A stretch of 13,948 nt of DNA from an uncultured Pseudorhodobacter sp. (GCA_937910975.1 CALEMZ010000163.1:1-13948); one strand, 5' to 3'; positions 7,288 to 13,720 are shown, counted from the stretch's first letter. The notes: generated by a model from the letters alone, not told the origin. A program made the numbers and translations.

Positions 7288-8316
7288 CTATCCCCCCAAC
7301 ATCAGGGCGACCACATCGTCACGCTGCAAAACACCCACTGTCGCGCCATTGGCACCCACCACCCGCAGCGCCTGCTCTTGCAAAAACAGCGGGGCTGCAT
7401 CGGCAATCTTGGCACTGGCGGCGATGGAAATCGCAGGGGCCGCCCCCTCCAGCGGTTTCATCACCGAGGCCACCCGCACCACCTTGGCCCGCGCCACCGC
7501 CTTCGTGAACTCCGCCACATACTCGGTGGCCGGATGCAGCACGATCTCCTCCGGCGTGCCCTGCTGCACCACCGCGCCATCCTTCATGATCGCGATTTTA
7601 TCGGCCAGCCGGATCGCCTCATCAAAATCATGGGTAATGAACACGATGGTCTTTTTCAGCACCGCTTGCAGGCGCAGGAACTCATCCTGCATTTCCCGCC
7701 TTATCAACGGGTCTAACGCTGAGAAAGGCTCATCCAGAAACCACAGCTCCGGGTCGGCCGCGAGGGAGCGCGCAATGCCGACCCGTTGCTGCTGCCCGCC
7801 CGAAAGTTGGCGCGGCAACGCATCTTCGCGCCCCGCAAGCCCCACAAGGGCGATCATCTTTCGGGCAGTATCCTCGCGCGCGGCGCGGCCCACGCCCTGC
7901 ACCTCCAGTGGGAAGGCCACGTTTTGCAACACCGACATATGCGGCAACAACGCAAAATGCTGAAACACCATCCCCATCTTGTGGCGGCGCAATTGCATCA
8001 TTTCCGCCTCAGAGGCCGTCAACAGGTTCTGACCGTGAAACCAAATCTCGCCCGAAGTCGGCTCAATCAAGCGCGAGAGGCAACGCACCAGCGTGGATTT
8101 GCCGGACCCCGAAAGCCCCATGATGACGAAAATCTCACCCTCGGCCACGGCCAAGTCTACCGCGCGCACCGCTGCCACATAGCCGCGCGCCTCAAACTGG
8201 GCGGCGGTTGCGTCCATCCCCAAATCGGCCAAAACGCCTGCTCCCTTGGGGCCAAACACCTTCCAGACGTTCCGGCACAATAGCTTTGGCGCGGGGCCCG
8301 AGGCGTCTTCAGTCAC
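7288..8316 (-). CDS. ProV/OpuAA-type ABC importer ATPase
   Basis: A 342-residue nucleotide-binding subunit of a glycine betaine/proline-type importer. Walker A is GLSGSGKST (67-75), the Q-loop glutamine is Q119, the signature is LSGGQQQR (171-178), Walker B is LWFLDEP with E196, and the switch histidine is H229 (ITHD). The long N-terminal extension before Walker A (KLLCRNVWKVFGPKG) is typical of ProV/OpuAA rather than general ABC ATPases. After about residue 285 there is a short CBS-like tail (ALRVVGANGATVGVLQRDDVVALML), in this subfamily often linked to osmotic or ligand gating; only about one CBS unit is present. The start is GTG at 8314-8316 with AGGAG 6 bases upstream. It lies 78 bp after the binding-protein gene and 3 bp before the permease gene. 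Confidence 0.93.
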   Translation of the reverse strand: MTEDASGPAPKLLCRNVWKVFGPKGAGVLADLGMDATAAQFEARGYVAAVRAVDLAVAEGEIFVIMGLSGSGKSTLVRCLSRLIEPTSGEIWFHGQNLLTASEAEMMQLRRHKMGMVFQHFALLPHMSVLQNVAFPLEVQGVGRAAREDTARKMIALVGLAGREDALPRQLSGGQQQRVGIARSLAADPELWFLDEPFSALDPLIRREMQDEFLRLQAVLKKTIVFITHDFDEAIRLADKIAIMKDGAVVQQGTPEEIVLHPATEYVAEFTKAVARAKVVRVASVMKPLEGAAPAISIAASAKIADAAPLFLQEQALRVVGANGATVGVLQRDDVVALMLGG

Positions 8317-8339
8317 CGAATTCTCCTGCGTGAAATGAT

Positions 8340-8374
8340 GGCCGCCGCCCTAGAGGGGATCGCAGGCAGCGGCC
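8340..8374 (-). promoter_or_regulatory. GC-rich intercistronic hairpin between binding-protein and ATPase genes
   Basis: In the minus-strand transcript GGCCGCUGCC (8374-8365) can pair fully with GGCGGCGGCC (8349-8340), nine Watson-Crick pairs and one U-G, around a 15-base loop. No U-run follows, so it is not a standard intrinsic terminator. Hairpins at this position, directly after a binding-protein gene, commonly protect the upstream message and raise binding-protein output relative to the membrane parts. Confidence 0.6.
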
Positions 8375-8394
8375 GGAGGGCACTGGTAATGAGA

Positions 8395-9345
8395 TCAGTT
8401 AATCCAACCAGACCAGCGCGCCTCGTTCTTGGTCATCCAATCCGCCACAACCGCGTCCACGCTCGCGCCGTTCAGATCAACTTCCGTAATCATCGCGCCC
8501 ATTTCGGCATTATCGATGGTGAAGGCTTTGACCGCAGCTTCGGCTTTTGGCCATTTTTCAGCCATCCCAGCCCAGCCAACTTTCCAGATGTCGCCAAAGG
8601 GCTTGCCGCAATCATAGGCGGCATTCGGGTTCAGCCCCCACGACGCGTCATTGTAGCAATCAGCGGTATATTCCGGAAAGGCGACCCAATCGCCTTCAAA
8701 CTTTGCCGGGGCCCAATGCGGGGCATAGACCCAAAGTATCACCGGCGCTTTGCGCTGCACCGCGGATTCCAGCTCGGCAAACAAGGCTGCATCGGTGCCG
8801 GCATGGATTACCTCAAACGGCAGGTCCAGCGCGGCGATACGCTCTTCATCAAAGCCGCCCCATGTTACCGGGCCACCCAGATACCGACCCTTCGGCGCGG
8901 TTTCAGCGGTGGAGAATGCCTCGGCGCAGGCTGGCTCCTTCAGGGCTTCCCAATTCGGCAGGCCGGGGCATTGTTCCACCATGTAGGATGGATACCACCA
9001 TTCCTCTTTGGCCTGCATCCCCGTCGGGCCAAGGTTCACCACCTTGCCGGTTCCGGTTGCGGCATCCATCGCCTCGCGGCCCGTAGTTTCCCAGATTTCC
9101 ATGGCAAGATGGAGATCGCCGCTTTCCAGCCCTGCAAACTGCGCCAGATAATCGGCCTGCACATATTCGACGTTATAGCCCGCCTTTTGCAGGACCGAGC
9201 CCATTAGCTGCGTGGTAATCAGCTGCCCCGTCCAGTCATGCAGCGTCAGCTTGATCGGATCACTGCTTTCTTGCGCCAGCGCGGGCATCGCCGCAGCCAG
9301 AGCCAAAGCTGAAATGGCCAGCCGGAATCCTTGATTGATCTTCAT
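8395..9345 (-). CDS. OpuAC/ProX-type periplasmic binding protein
   Basis: A 316-residue exported solute-binding protein for the adjacent importer. Residues 1-24 form a Sec signal peptide (KINQGFR, hydrophobic core, cleavage after PALA). The mature part matches the OpuAC/ProX family: LTLHDWTGQLITTQLMGSVL near the start, ADYLAQFAGLESGDLHLAMEIWE, then EEWWYPSYMV, VTWGGF and LWVYAPHW. These supply several tryptophans and tyrosines of the kind that form an aromatic cage around quaternary ammonium ligands. The start is ATG 9345, with a strong GGGGGGAAG site just upstream; an earlier in-frame start at 9381 would spoil the signal peptide. It is the first gene of the leftward operon and is divergent from the DeoR-type regulator. 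The ligand is a betaine-like amine by family, but the exact compound (glycine betaine, choline, TMAO or other) is not determined. Confidence 0.92.
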   Translation of the reverse strand: MKINQGFRLAISALALAAAMPALAQESSDPIKLTLHDWTGQLITTQLMGSVLQKAGYNVEYVQADYLAQFAGLESGDLHLAMEIWETTGREAMDAATGTGKVVNLGPTGMQAKEEWWYPSYMVEQCPGLPNWEALKEPACAEAFSTAETAPKGRYLGGPVTWGGFDEERIAALDLPFEVIHAGTDAALFAELESAVQRKAPVILWVYAPHWAPAKFEGDWVAFPEYTADCYNDASWGLNPNAAYDCGKPFGDIWKVGWAGMAEKWPKAEAAVKAFTIDNAEMGAMITEVDLNGASVDAVVADWMTKNEARWSGWIN

Positions 9346-9366
9346 ATCTTCCCCCCATGTGTTTTG

Positions 9367-9409
9367 CTTGAATTTCCTCAAGTAACGCGCGGGCGGGACG
9401 TTGAGTCAA
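9367..9409 (-). promoter_or_regulatory. Candidate importer promoter with TTGA/TCAA inverted repeats
   Basis: On the minus strand TTGACT (9409-9404) followed after 17 bases by GTTACT (9386-9381) is a possible -35/-10 pair for the binding-protein operon; the -10 match is weak. TTGAGTCAA (9401-9409) is a palindrome over the -35, and CTTGA/TCAAG (9367-9371, 9378-9382) flanks and touches the -10. These positions would suit repressor binding, but no binding is shown. Confidence 0.35.
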
Positions 9410-9414
9410 ACATA

Positions 9415-9462
9415 TTTTGTGGCTTTTTGTGTTTTTTATGACTGGTTCTGCCCGATTCTGTG
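9415..9462. promoter_or_regulatory. Tandem TTTTGTG-like array, candidate DeoR-type operator
   Basis: TTTTGTG occurs at 9415-9421 and again exactly 10 bp later at 9425-9431. Looser copies follow: TTTTATG (9434-9440), TTCTGCC (9446-9452) and TTCTGTG (9456-9462). The roughly one-helical-turn spacing puts the copies on one DNA face. The array sits between the divergent regulator and importer genes. DeoR-family regulators often bind repeated short T-rich sites, so this is the best candidate operator here. Confidence 0.4.
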
Positions 9463-9502
9463 AGATATTTCCAAAATAACATCCACATTCCCAAGGCCAA
9501 CC

Positions 9503-10261
9503 ATGCTTTCCAAACGCCATGTCGAGATTCTGAAAATATTAGATAGCGAAGGCACTGCGACCATCGCGGCCTTGGCCGAGGCGATGAATGTCAGTTTGGA
9601 AACCATCCGACGCGATGTGCGCCCGCTGGTCGATGGTGGCGCTGTGCTACGGATGCATGGCGCAATCAGCCTTTCCTCCCAAGCGGGTGAGGCCCCGTTT
9701 CGTCGCCGGATGCGCGAGAATGCTGCCGCCAAGCAAGCCATCGCCATCGCTGCCGCCGCCACCGTGCGCCATGGCGATGCGGTGATGATGGATACAGGCA
9801 CCACCACCAGCTTTCTCGCCCGCGCGCTGACCGGGCATAGGCGGCTGACCATCATCACCAACTCCACCGATGCCGCGCGCACCCTTGCCAACGGCGAAGG
9901 CAACCGCGTGTTTCTGGCGGGCGGGCAGATCATCGGTGACAGTGGCGCGGTGCTCGGCGCCCAAGCCGTGCGCTTTGCCTTGGGCTTTTCCGCCACCCAT
10001 GCTTTCATTTCGGCCGGAGCGGTCGATGGCAATGAGGTGATGGATTATGCTGAGGAAGAAGTTGAATTCGCCCGCGCGCTGCTATCGCGCGCCGAAAGCC
10101 GCGCATTGGTGACGGATGCGACCAAATTCGGGCGGCGCGGCTTGGTTACCATTTGCAGCTTTGAGGGGATGGACGCGTTGTTCACCGATGCTCCGCCACC
10201 AAAACCGCTTAGCCAAAGCTTGCGGGACGCGGGCGTGAAGCTGCATATCGCGGGTGCTTAA
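9503..10261 (+). CDS. DeoR-family transcriptional regulator
   Basis: A 252-residue DNA-binding regulator of normal DeoR-family length. The N-terminal winged helix-turn-helix (about 3-55) reads RHVEILKILDSEGTATIAALAEAMNVSLETIRRD, with the family's typical S-x-E-T-I-R-R-D recognition helix. The C-terminal DeoRC domain, an isomerase-like fold that binds phosphorylated small molecules, carries MDTGTTTSFLARAL, ITNSTDAARTL, VFLAGG and LVTDATKFG, all hallmark segments. The start is ATG 9503 with AAGG 6 to 7 bases upstream. It is divergent from the betaine-type importer operon, with a 157-bp shared control region, so local control of that operon is likely. Because two kinases belong to the neighbouring gene set, a phosphorylated pathway intermediate is a reasonable inducer; that is inference. 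Its 3' end faces soxT, 6 bp away. Confidence 0.92.
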   Translation: MLSKRHVEILKILDSEGTATIAALAEAMNVSLETIRRDVRPLVDGGAVLRMHGAISLSSQAGEAPFRRRMRENAAAKQAIAIAAAATVRHGDAVMMDTGTTTSFLARALTGHRRLTIITNSTDAARTLANGEGNRVFLAGGQIIGDSGAVLGAQAVRFALGFSATHAFISAGAVDGNEVMDYAEEEVEFARALLSRAESRALVTDATKFGRRGLVTICSFEGMDALFTDAPPPKPLSQSLRDAGVKLHIAGA

Positions 10262-10267
10262 ACGGCT

Positions 10268-11314
10268 CTATTCCGGCTGAAAGCCACCAATCAGCCGCCG
10301 CAGCCCAAACACTGCCCCCACCACAATCGCGGCCAGCGTAACCGGGCCAGACCATGCCAGCGTTGCAAAAGCCGAAACGCCTTGGCCCACCGAACAACCC
10401 AAAGCCACCACGCCGCCAATGCCCATCATCGCCGCGCCCGAAACCTGCCGCCCCAATTCGCGCGGGTCTTCGCAAGCCTCCCAGCGGAATAAGCCACGCC
10501 AGATTGATCCAGCCAGCGCCCCAACCATCACACCAAAAACGGCCCCCACGGAAAAGGAAACTCCCCCAGCCGTCGATGTCATCAACCAGATCAATGTGCG
10601 TCCAAGGGGTGCGGTAAAGGAAAGCCCCTCGACCTGCACCGCGCCCAGGCTTTCTGCCGCCAGCCAGCTTGTCGCCGCAAAAGACCAAACCACTGCCAAA
10701 CCTGCCGCAACACCCCATGCCAACTGCAGGGGTTTTGCCCGCAAGGGCGCGTGGCTCAGCGCCCAGACCAGAAAGGCCAAGGCGATCAGCACGGCCACTA
10801 CGAGCGGCGAAACCCCAGTCAGCCCGGACAGATCATTCGCGATCCCTTGCGGCCCGCTGGCGTCGACCTGCGGGAAAAGCATTGTGCGCAAACTGGCTAG
10901 GGGGCCTGAGAGCGCAATAAAGGCAAAGATTCCCATGACCACCACAACCACCAGCGACCGCAGATCCCCGCCACCAAAGCGCACCAATGCGCCAAAGCCG
11001 CAATTGCCCGCCATCGCCATGCCATAACCAAACAGCAATCCGCCGAAAATGGAGGCCAGCGGGTTCCATGCAATCTGATGATAGAAGGAGCCGCCAATGT
11101 CGATCAGCCCGGCCGCATTACCCAGAAAAGTGCCTAGAATGGCAACCGCCAAAACCACACCCCATAAGCGCAATCGCCTTTGGTCATCACCATAAAGCGC
11201 CGATTCCAGTGCGCCAAGAGTACAAAAATCGCCCAGCCGCGCTGCGAGTCCCAGCACAATTCCCGCCAGCAATCCCGTAAGGGCCGCAATCGCGCCAAAT
11301 GGTAGGTCTTCCAT
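10268..11314 (-). CDS. soxT: SoxT, YeeE/YedE-family sulfur-compound permease
   Basis: A 348-residue integral inner-membrane protein with about ten hydrophobic helices and two YeeE/YedE (DUF395) halves. Family members such as bacterial TsuA take up thiosulfate using conserved cysteines in the pore. Here the cysteines lie in GDFCTLGALES (C31), MAGNCGFGALVR (C105) and VALGCSVGQG (C307), the diagnostic YeeE segments, plus C281. The start is ATG 11314 with AAGGGG 6 bases upstream; an open frame extends back to 11443 into soxR but has no ribosome site. It is the third gene after soxS and soxR on the minus strand, the soxSRT arrangement described for Pseudaminobacter. It likely moves thiosulfate or a related sulfur compound. 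Whether the imported compound feeds assimilation or signals to SoxR is unknown. Confidence 0.87.
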   Translation of the reverse strand: MEDLPFGAIAALTGLLAGIVLGLAARLGDFCTLGALESALYGDDQRRLRLWGVVLAVAILGTFLGNAAGLIDIGGSFYHQIAWNPLASIFGGLLFGYGMAMAGNCGFGALVRFGGGDLRSLVVVVVMGIFAFIALSGPLASLRTMLFPQVDASGPQGIANDLSGLTGVSPLVVAVLIALAFLVWALSHAPLRAKPLQLAWGVAAGLAVVWSFAATSWLAAESLGAVQVEGLSFTAPLGRTLIWLMTSTAGGVSFSVGAVFGVMVGALAGSIWRGLFRWEACEDPRELGRQVSGAAMMGIGGVVALGCSVGQGVSAFATLAWSGPVTLAAIVVGAVFGLRRLIGGFQPE

Positions 11315-11354
11315 ATACAACCCCTTTTGTTGCGCCCGCTTGATGATACGAATC

Positions 11355-11711
11355 TTAGTCCGGTTTGCAGAACATGTCATAGACCAGCGCGACTGCGCGC
11401 ATGACCTTTGGGTCATGTAAAGAATAGAATATCGCCTTGCCATCGCGGCGCGCCAAAACCAGCCCCTCCAGCCGCAGCCTCGCCAATTGCTGGCTGACGG
11501 CAGCTTGGCGCGAAGCGAGAAGGTTTTCCAACTCCGTTACGCTCTTGGGGCCTGAGGAAAGATGGCACAGAATCATCAAGCGCCCCTCATGGGCCAAGGC
11601 TTTGAGGAAGTTCGCCGCTTCAAAGGCGCTTTCCATCATCTGCTCAGGCGCGATCGTGGCGCAAGTTGCACCAATTACGCTTTCATTCTCTGGTCTGGCT
11701 GTGTCAGGCAT
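11355..11711 (-). CDS. soxR: SoxR, ArsR/SmtB-family thiol-sensing repressor
   Basis: A 118-residue winged-helix repressor of the ArsR family, matching sox-cluster SoxR and the SqrR/BigR reactive-sulfur sensors. The core FLKALAHEGRLMILCHLSSGPKS and the recognition helix SRQAAVSQQLARLRLEGLVLARRDGK lie at about 35-92. C49 and C115 are exactly 66 residues apart, the same spacing as the sensing pair in SqrR (C41/C107) and BigR, where sulfane sulfur forms a tetrasulfide link and releases DNA. A third cysteine, C17, is N-terminal. The start is ATG 11711 with GGAGG 5 bases upstream; the longer frame from 11741 has no good site. This is not the unrelated MerR-type SoxR of oxidative stress. It likely represses soxS and soxV-soxX, probably at 12232-12251. 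It lies between soxS and soxT. Confidence 0.9.
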   Translation of the reverse strand: MPDTARPENESVIGATCATIAPEQMMESAFEAANFLKALAHEGRLMILCHLSSGPKSVTELENLLASRQAAVSQQLARLRLEGLVLARRDGKAIFYSLHDPKVMRAVALVYDMFCKPD

Positions 11712-11813
11712 TAAAGCCTCCACTCCTTCCCGCTTGGGCAAATTGGCCCCCGTTCGCGTAGTGGACTATGACATAAAACGCCACGCCACCACAAAAACTT
11801 TCCGCCCCGCGTC

Positions 11814-12209
11814 TTATCGCGGTGTCACACCGGCATTTTGCAGCATCATTCCCAGCAGGCCGTAAAAGAAATCTTCGCCCGGATAGCCCTCGATCCGCTC
11901 CAATTCCTTGCCATCGCGGATCAGAACGAAGGTTGGCGTAAAAACGGCTCTGCGGGCAAAGCTTACGCTCTCGGGCAGGGCATCATGCAGGTCGACGCGC
12001 ACCAGAGGGGCGACGCGCCCTTCCGCCGTCAGATGGTAGGCGTCGCCCACCTCCTCCTCCCAGCGGATGCAATAGGCACAGCCGGCTTGGTCCACCATGT
12101 AAAGCGTTAATTCCTGCGCCCGGACAGCAGTCAAACCTGCCAGAAAGAGTGTCGCCGCCAAACCGGCCAGCCGCAGCGAAAAAATGATGGCTTTGACAGC
12201 ATTGCGCAT
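11814..12209 (-). CDS. soxS: SoxS, exported thioredoxin-like protein
   Basis: A 131-residue periplasmic thiol-disulfide protein. An N-terminal signal peptide (about 1-31, LRLAGLAATLFLAGLTAVRA) precedes a thioredoxin fold with active site CAYC (C44, C47) and the cis-proline segment VFTPTFVL. In sox clusters SoxS reduces disulfides or thio-adducts and is needed for full activity of the SoxYZ carrier in Paracoccus; this role is taken from the family. The start is ATG 12209 with AAGGGG upstream. It is the first gene of the soxS-R-T transcript and faces soxV across a 131-bp control region. It is shorter than SoxW and only related to it by fold. It is unrelated to the AraC-type SoxS of enteric bacteria. 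Confidence 0.88.
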   Translation of the reverse strand: MRNAVKAIIFSLRLAGLAATLFLAGLTAVRAQELTLYMVDQAGCAYCIRWEEEVGDAYHLTAEGRVAPLVRVDLHDALPESVSFARRAVFTPTFVLIRDGKELERIEGYPGEDFFYGLLGMMLQNAGVTPR

Positions 12210-12231
12210 GATTGACGGCCCCTTAAAATAT

Positions 12232-12251
12232 ATTCACATTGTAATATGAAT
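12232..12251. promoter_or_regulatory. Imperfect 20-bp palindrome, candidate SoxR operator
   Basis: ATTCACATTGTAATATGAAT is symmetric at 8 of its 10 position pairs; the exceptions are one C/T position and the central two bases. ATTC/GAAT half-sites are the type bound by SqrR/BigR-class ArsR repressors, and SoxR is reported to bind the soxS-soxV region in Paracoccus and Pseudaminobacter. It overlaps the -10 of the predicted soxS promoter and a possible soxV -35, so one site could control both directions. Confidence 0.7.
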
Positions 12252-12265
12252 CACTATCGGCGCAA
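12238..12265 (-). promoter_or_regulatory. Predicted soxS-soxR-soxT promoter
   Basis: On the minus strand TTGCGC (12265-12260), a 16-base spacer and TACAAT (12243-12238) form a good sigma-70-like pair, 5 of 6 matches at the -10. Transcription would begin near 12230, giving a leader of about 20 bases. On the plus strand TTCACA (12233-12238) with TATCGG (12255-12260) is a weaker candidate for soxV. Confidence 0.5.
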
Positions 12266-12340
12266 GCCCCGTCACGAGTTGCGTCAGCAGCTGGGTCCGA
12301 GGGCTATTTGTGCCATAAAGAATGAAAGTAGAATCAAGCG

Positions 12341-13078
12341 ATGTTTGAGATCAGTTATGGCGGCGCGGCGCTAGCGGGGCTGCTAAGTTTCCTGTCGCCT
12401 TGTATCTTGCCTATGGTGCCTTTCTACCTGTCTTACATGGCAGGCATTTCGATGCAGGAACTGCGGGAGGACGGCGCCATTGCGCAGGGTGCGCAGCGCA
12501 GGCTTGTCGGCGCGGCCATTGCCTTTGCACTTGGCGTTACGACGATCTTTGTTTTGCTGGGCCTTGGGGCCACGGCGCTTGGTCAGGCGTTCATCCAATG
12601 GAGAGACCCACTTTCCTATGTCGCCGCCGCCGTGTTGCTGGTCTTTGGCCTGCATTTTCTGGGCGTTATCCGCGTCCCGTTTTTGTACCGCGAGGCGCGG
12701 CTGGATGCGAAAACCGAACCCTCCAGCCTTATCGGGGCCTATGTCATGGGGCTTGCCTTCGGCTTTGGCTGGACGCCCTGTGTTGGCCCAGCTCTGGCGG
12801 CAATCTTGTTCATGGCCTCCGCCTCGGGGGATATGTGGCAAGGCGGCACACTGCTGCTAGTTTACGGCTTGTCGATGACATTACCATTTGTCATCGCAGC
12901 GCTGTTTGCTAAGCCTTTCCTTGCTTGGGTGGCACGCTACCGCAAGTACCTTGGCCATGTCGAAAAGATCATGGGCATGATGCTGATCTTGTTTGCGATC
13001 CTCATCGCCACCAACTCTGTCAACTACCTCGCCGATTTCATGATCCGCAATTTCGATTGGTCTGGCACTCTCAGATAA
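12341..13078 (+). CDS. soxV: SoxV, CcdA-family thiol electron transporter
   Basis: A 245-residue six-helix inner-membrane protein of the CcdA/DsbD-beta family. It carries electrons from cytoplasmic thioredoxin to periplasmic thioredoxins. The two redox cysteines are in the family motifs LSFLSPCILPMVP (C21) and GFGWTPCVGPALA (C147), both intact. Its periplasmic partners would be SoxW, encoded just downstream, and possibly SoxS. The start is ATG 12341: an in-frame TAG lies 3 codons upstream and no other start fits, although the ribosome site is poor (only AAAG-like sequence), so translation may be modest. The first gene of the rightward soxVWX unit, 131 bp from the divergent soxS. SoxV is required for thiosulfate-dependent growth in Paracoccus; this follows from the family. 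Confidence 0.93.
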   Translation: MFEISYGGAALAGLLSFLSPCILPMVPFYLSYMAGISMQELREDGAIAQGAQRRLVGAAIAFALGVTTIFVLLGLGATALGQAFIQWRDPLSYVAAAVLLVFGLHFLGVIRVPFLYREARLDAKTEPSSLIGAYVMGLAFGFGWTPCVGPALAAILFMASASGDMWQGGTLLLVYGLSMTLPFVIAALFAKPFLAWVARYRKYLGHVEKIMGMMLILFAILIATNSVNYLADFMIRNFDWSGTLR

Positions 13079-13109
13079 TCCGTCACGCTCAACCAACAGG
13101 ATGCCCCGA

Positions 13110-13670
13110 ATGACCCGTATTCTCGCCACCCTCACCACGTTGCTTGCCCTTGCCCTGCCATTGTCTGCCGCCGAGCTGGGCGATGATGGGCTGCACAAAC
13201 CCACATGGCTGCGCGACACATTCAAAGACATGCGCGAAGATCTCGCGGAGGCCAATGCCGAGGGCAAGCGCCTACTGGTGATCTGGGAGCAGCGCGGCTG
13301 CATCTATTGTACCAAAATGCATGAGGAGATTTTTATCGACCCGAAAATCGATGCCCTGATCCGCGACAATTACTTTGTTATACAGTTGAACCTGTTTGGC
13401 GATATCGATGTGACGGATTTTGACGGCACCACCCTGCCGGAAAAGGACATGGCGCGGCGCTGGGGTGTGGTGTTCACACCTACCATGATGTTCTTCCCTG
13501 AAGAGGTGGCACCAGACCAGACCGCGCAACAAGCCGCCGTGGTTTCCATGCCTGGTGCCTTTGGAAAAGGCACCACTGCCGCCCTGCTAAATTGGGTAAA
13601 AGACAAAGAATACCTCTCAGGCGAGCATTTCCAGAAGTATCTTGCCCGGACCATGGCCGACCCAGGCTGA
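13110..13670 (+). CDS. soxW: SoxW, exported thioredoxin
   Basis: A 186-residue periplasmic thioredoxin-like protein. Residues 1-21 are a signal peptide (TRILATLTTLLALALPLSA). The active site is GCIYC (C64, C67), preceded by LLVIWEQR, and the cis-proline loop is VFTPTMMF. It is thought to accept electrons from SoxV and keep Sox proteins such as SoxYZ reduced. The ATG at 13110 is preferred because AGGA lies 8 bases upstream; an ATG at 13101 would add three residues but has its purine run too close. It follows soxV by 31 bp and precedes soxX by 135 bp. The extended 20-residue insert before the cis-proline region (about 85-115) is common in SoxW-type members. Confidence 0.9.
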   Translation: MTRILATLTTLLALALPLSAAELGDDGLHKPTWLRDTFKDMREDLAEANAEGKRLLVIWEQRGCIYCTKMHEEIFIDPKIDALIRDNYFVIQLNLFGDIDVTDFDGTTLPEKDMARRWGVVFTPTMMFFPEEVAPDQTAQQAAVVSMPGAFGKGTTAALLNWVKDKEYLSGEHFQKYLARTMADPG

Positions 13671-13720
13671 TAACAATTGCAATGCCTTAGGTTGCCCGGC
13701 AGCGTTAGCGCCACACTTTA

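Noticed and set aside
6895..7963. Long plus-strand frames of 273 and 285 codons over the ATPase and permease genes
   Set aside because: Overlap each other and a well-conserved ABC ATPase on the other strand; low-complexity shadow translations.
9346..9381. Upstream start for the binding protein (12 extra residues)
   Set aside because: It puts charged residues before the signal peptide, and the GGGGGGAAG site points to ATG 9345.
10275..10285. GGCT-GAA-AGCC hairpin near the convergent 3' ends as a terminator
   Set aside because: Only 4 bp of stem, no T-run on either strand, and inside the soxT coding region.
10419..11027. A 202-codon plus-strand frame opposite soxT
   Set aside because: Pro/Ala/Thr/Lys-rich with no domain, and antisense to an intact membrane protein.
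11315..11443. 43-residue N-terminal extension of SoxT
   Set aside because: Overlaps the end of soxR and lacks family similarity; AAGGGG marks ATG 11314.
11712..11813. Possible terminator or promoter in the 102-bp soxS-soxR gap
   Set aside because: Only a 4-bp GGGC/GCCC repeat was found, with no T-run and no good promoter pair.
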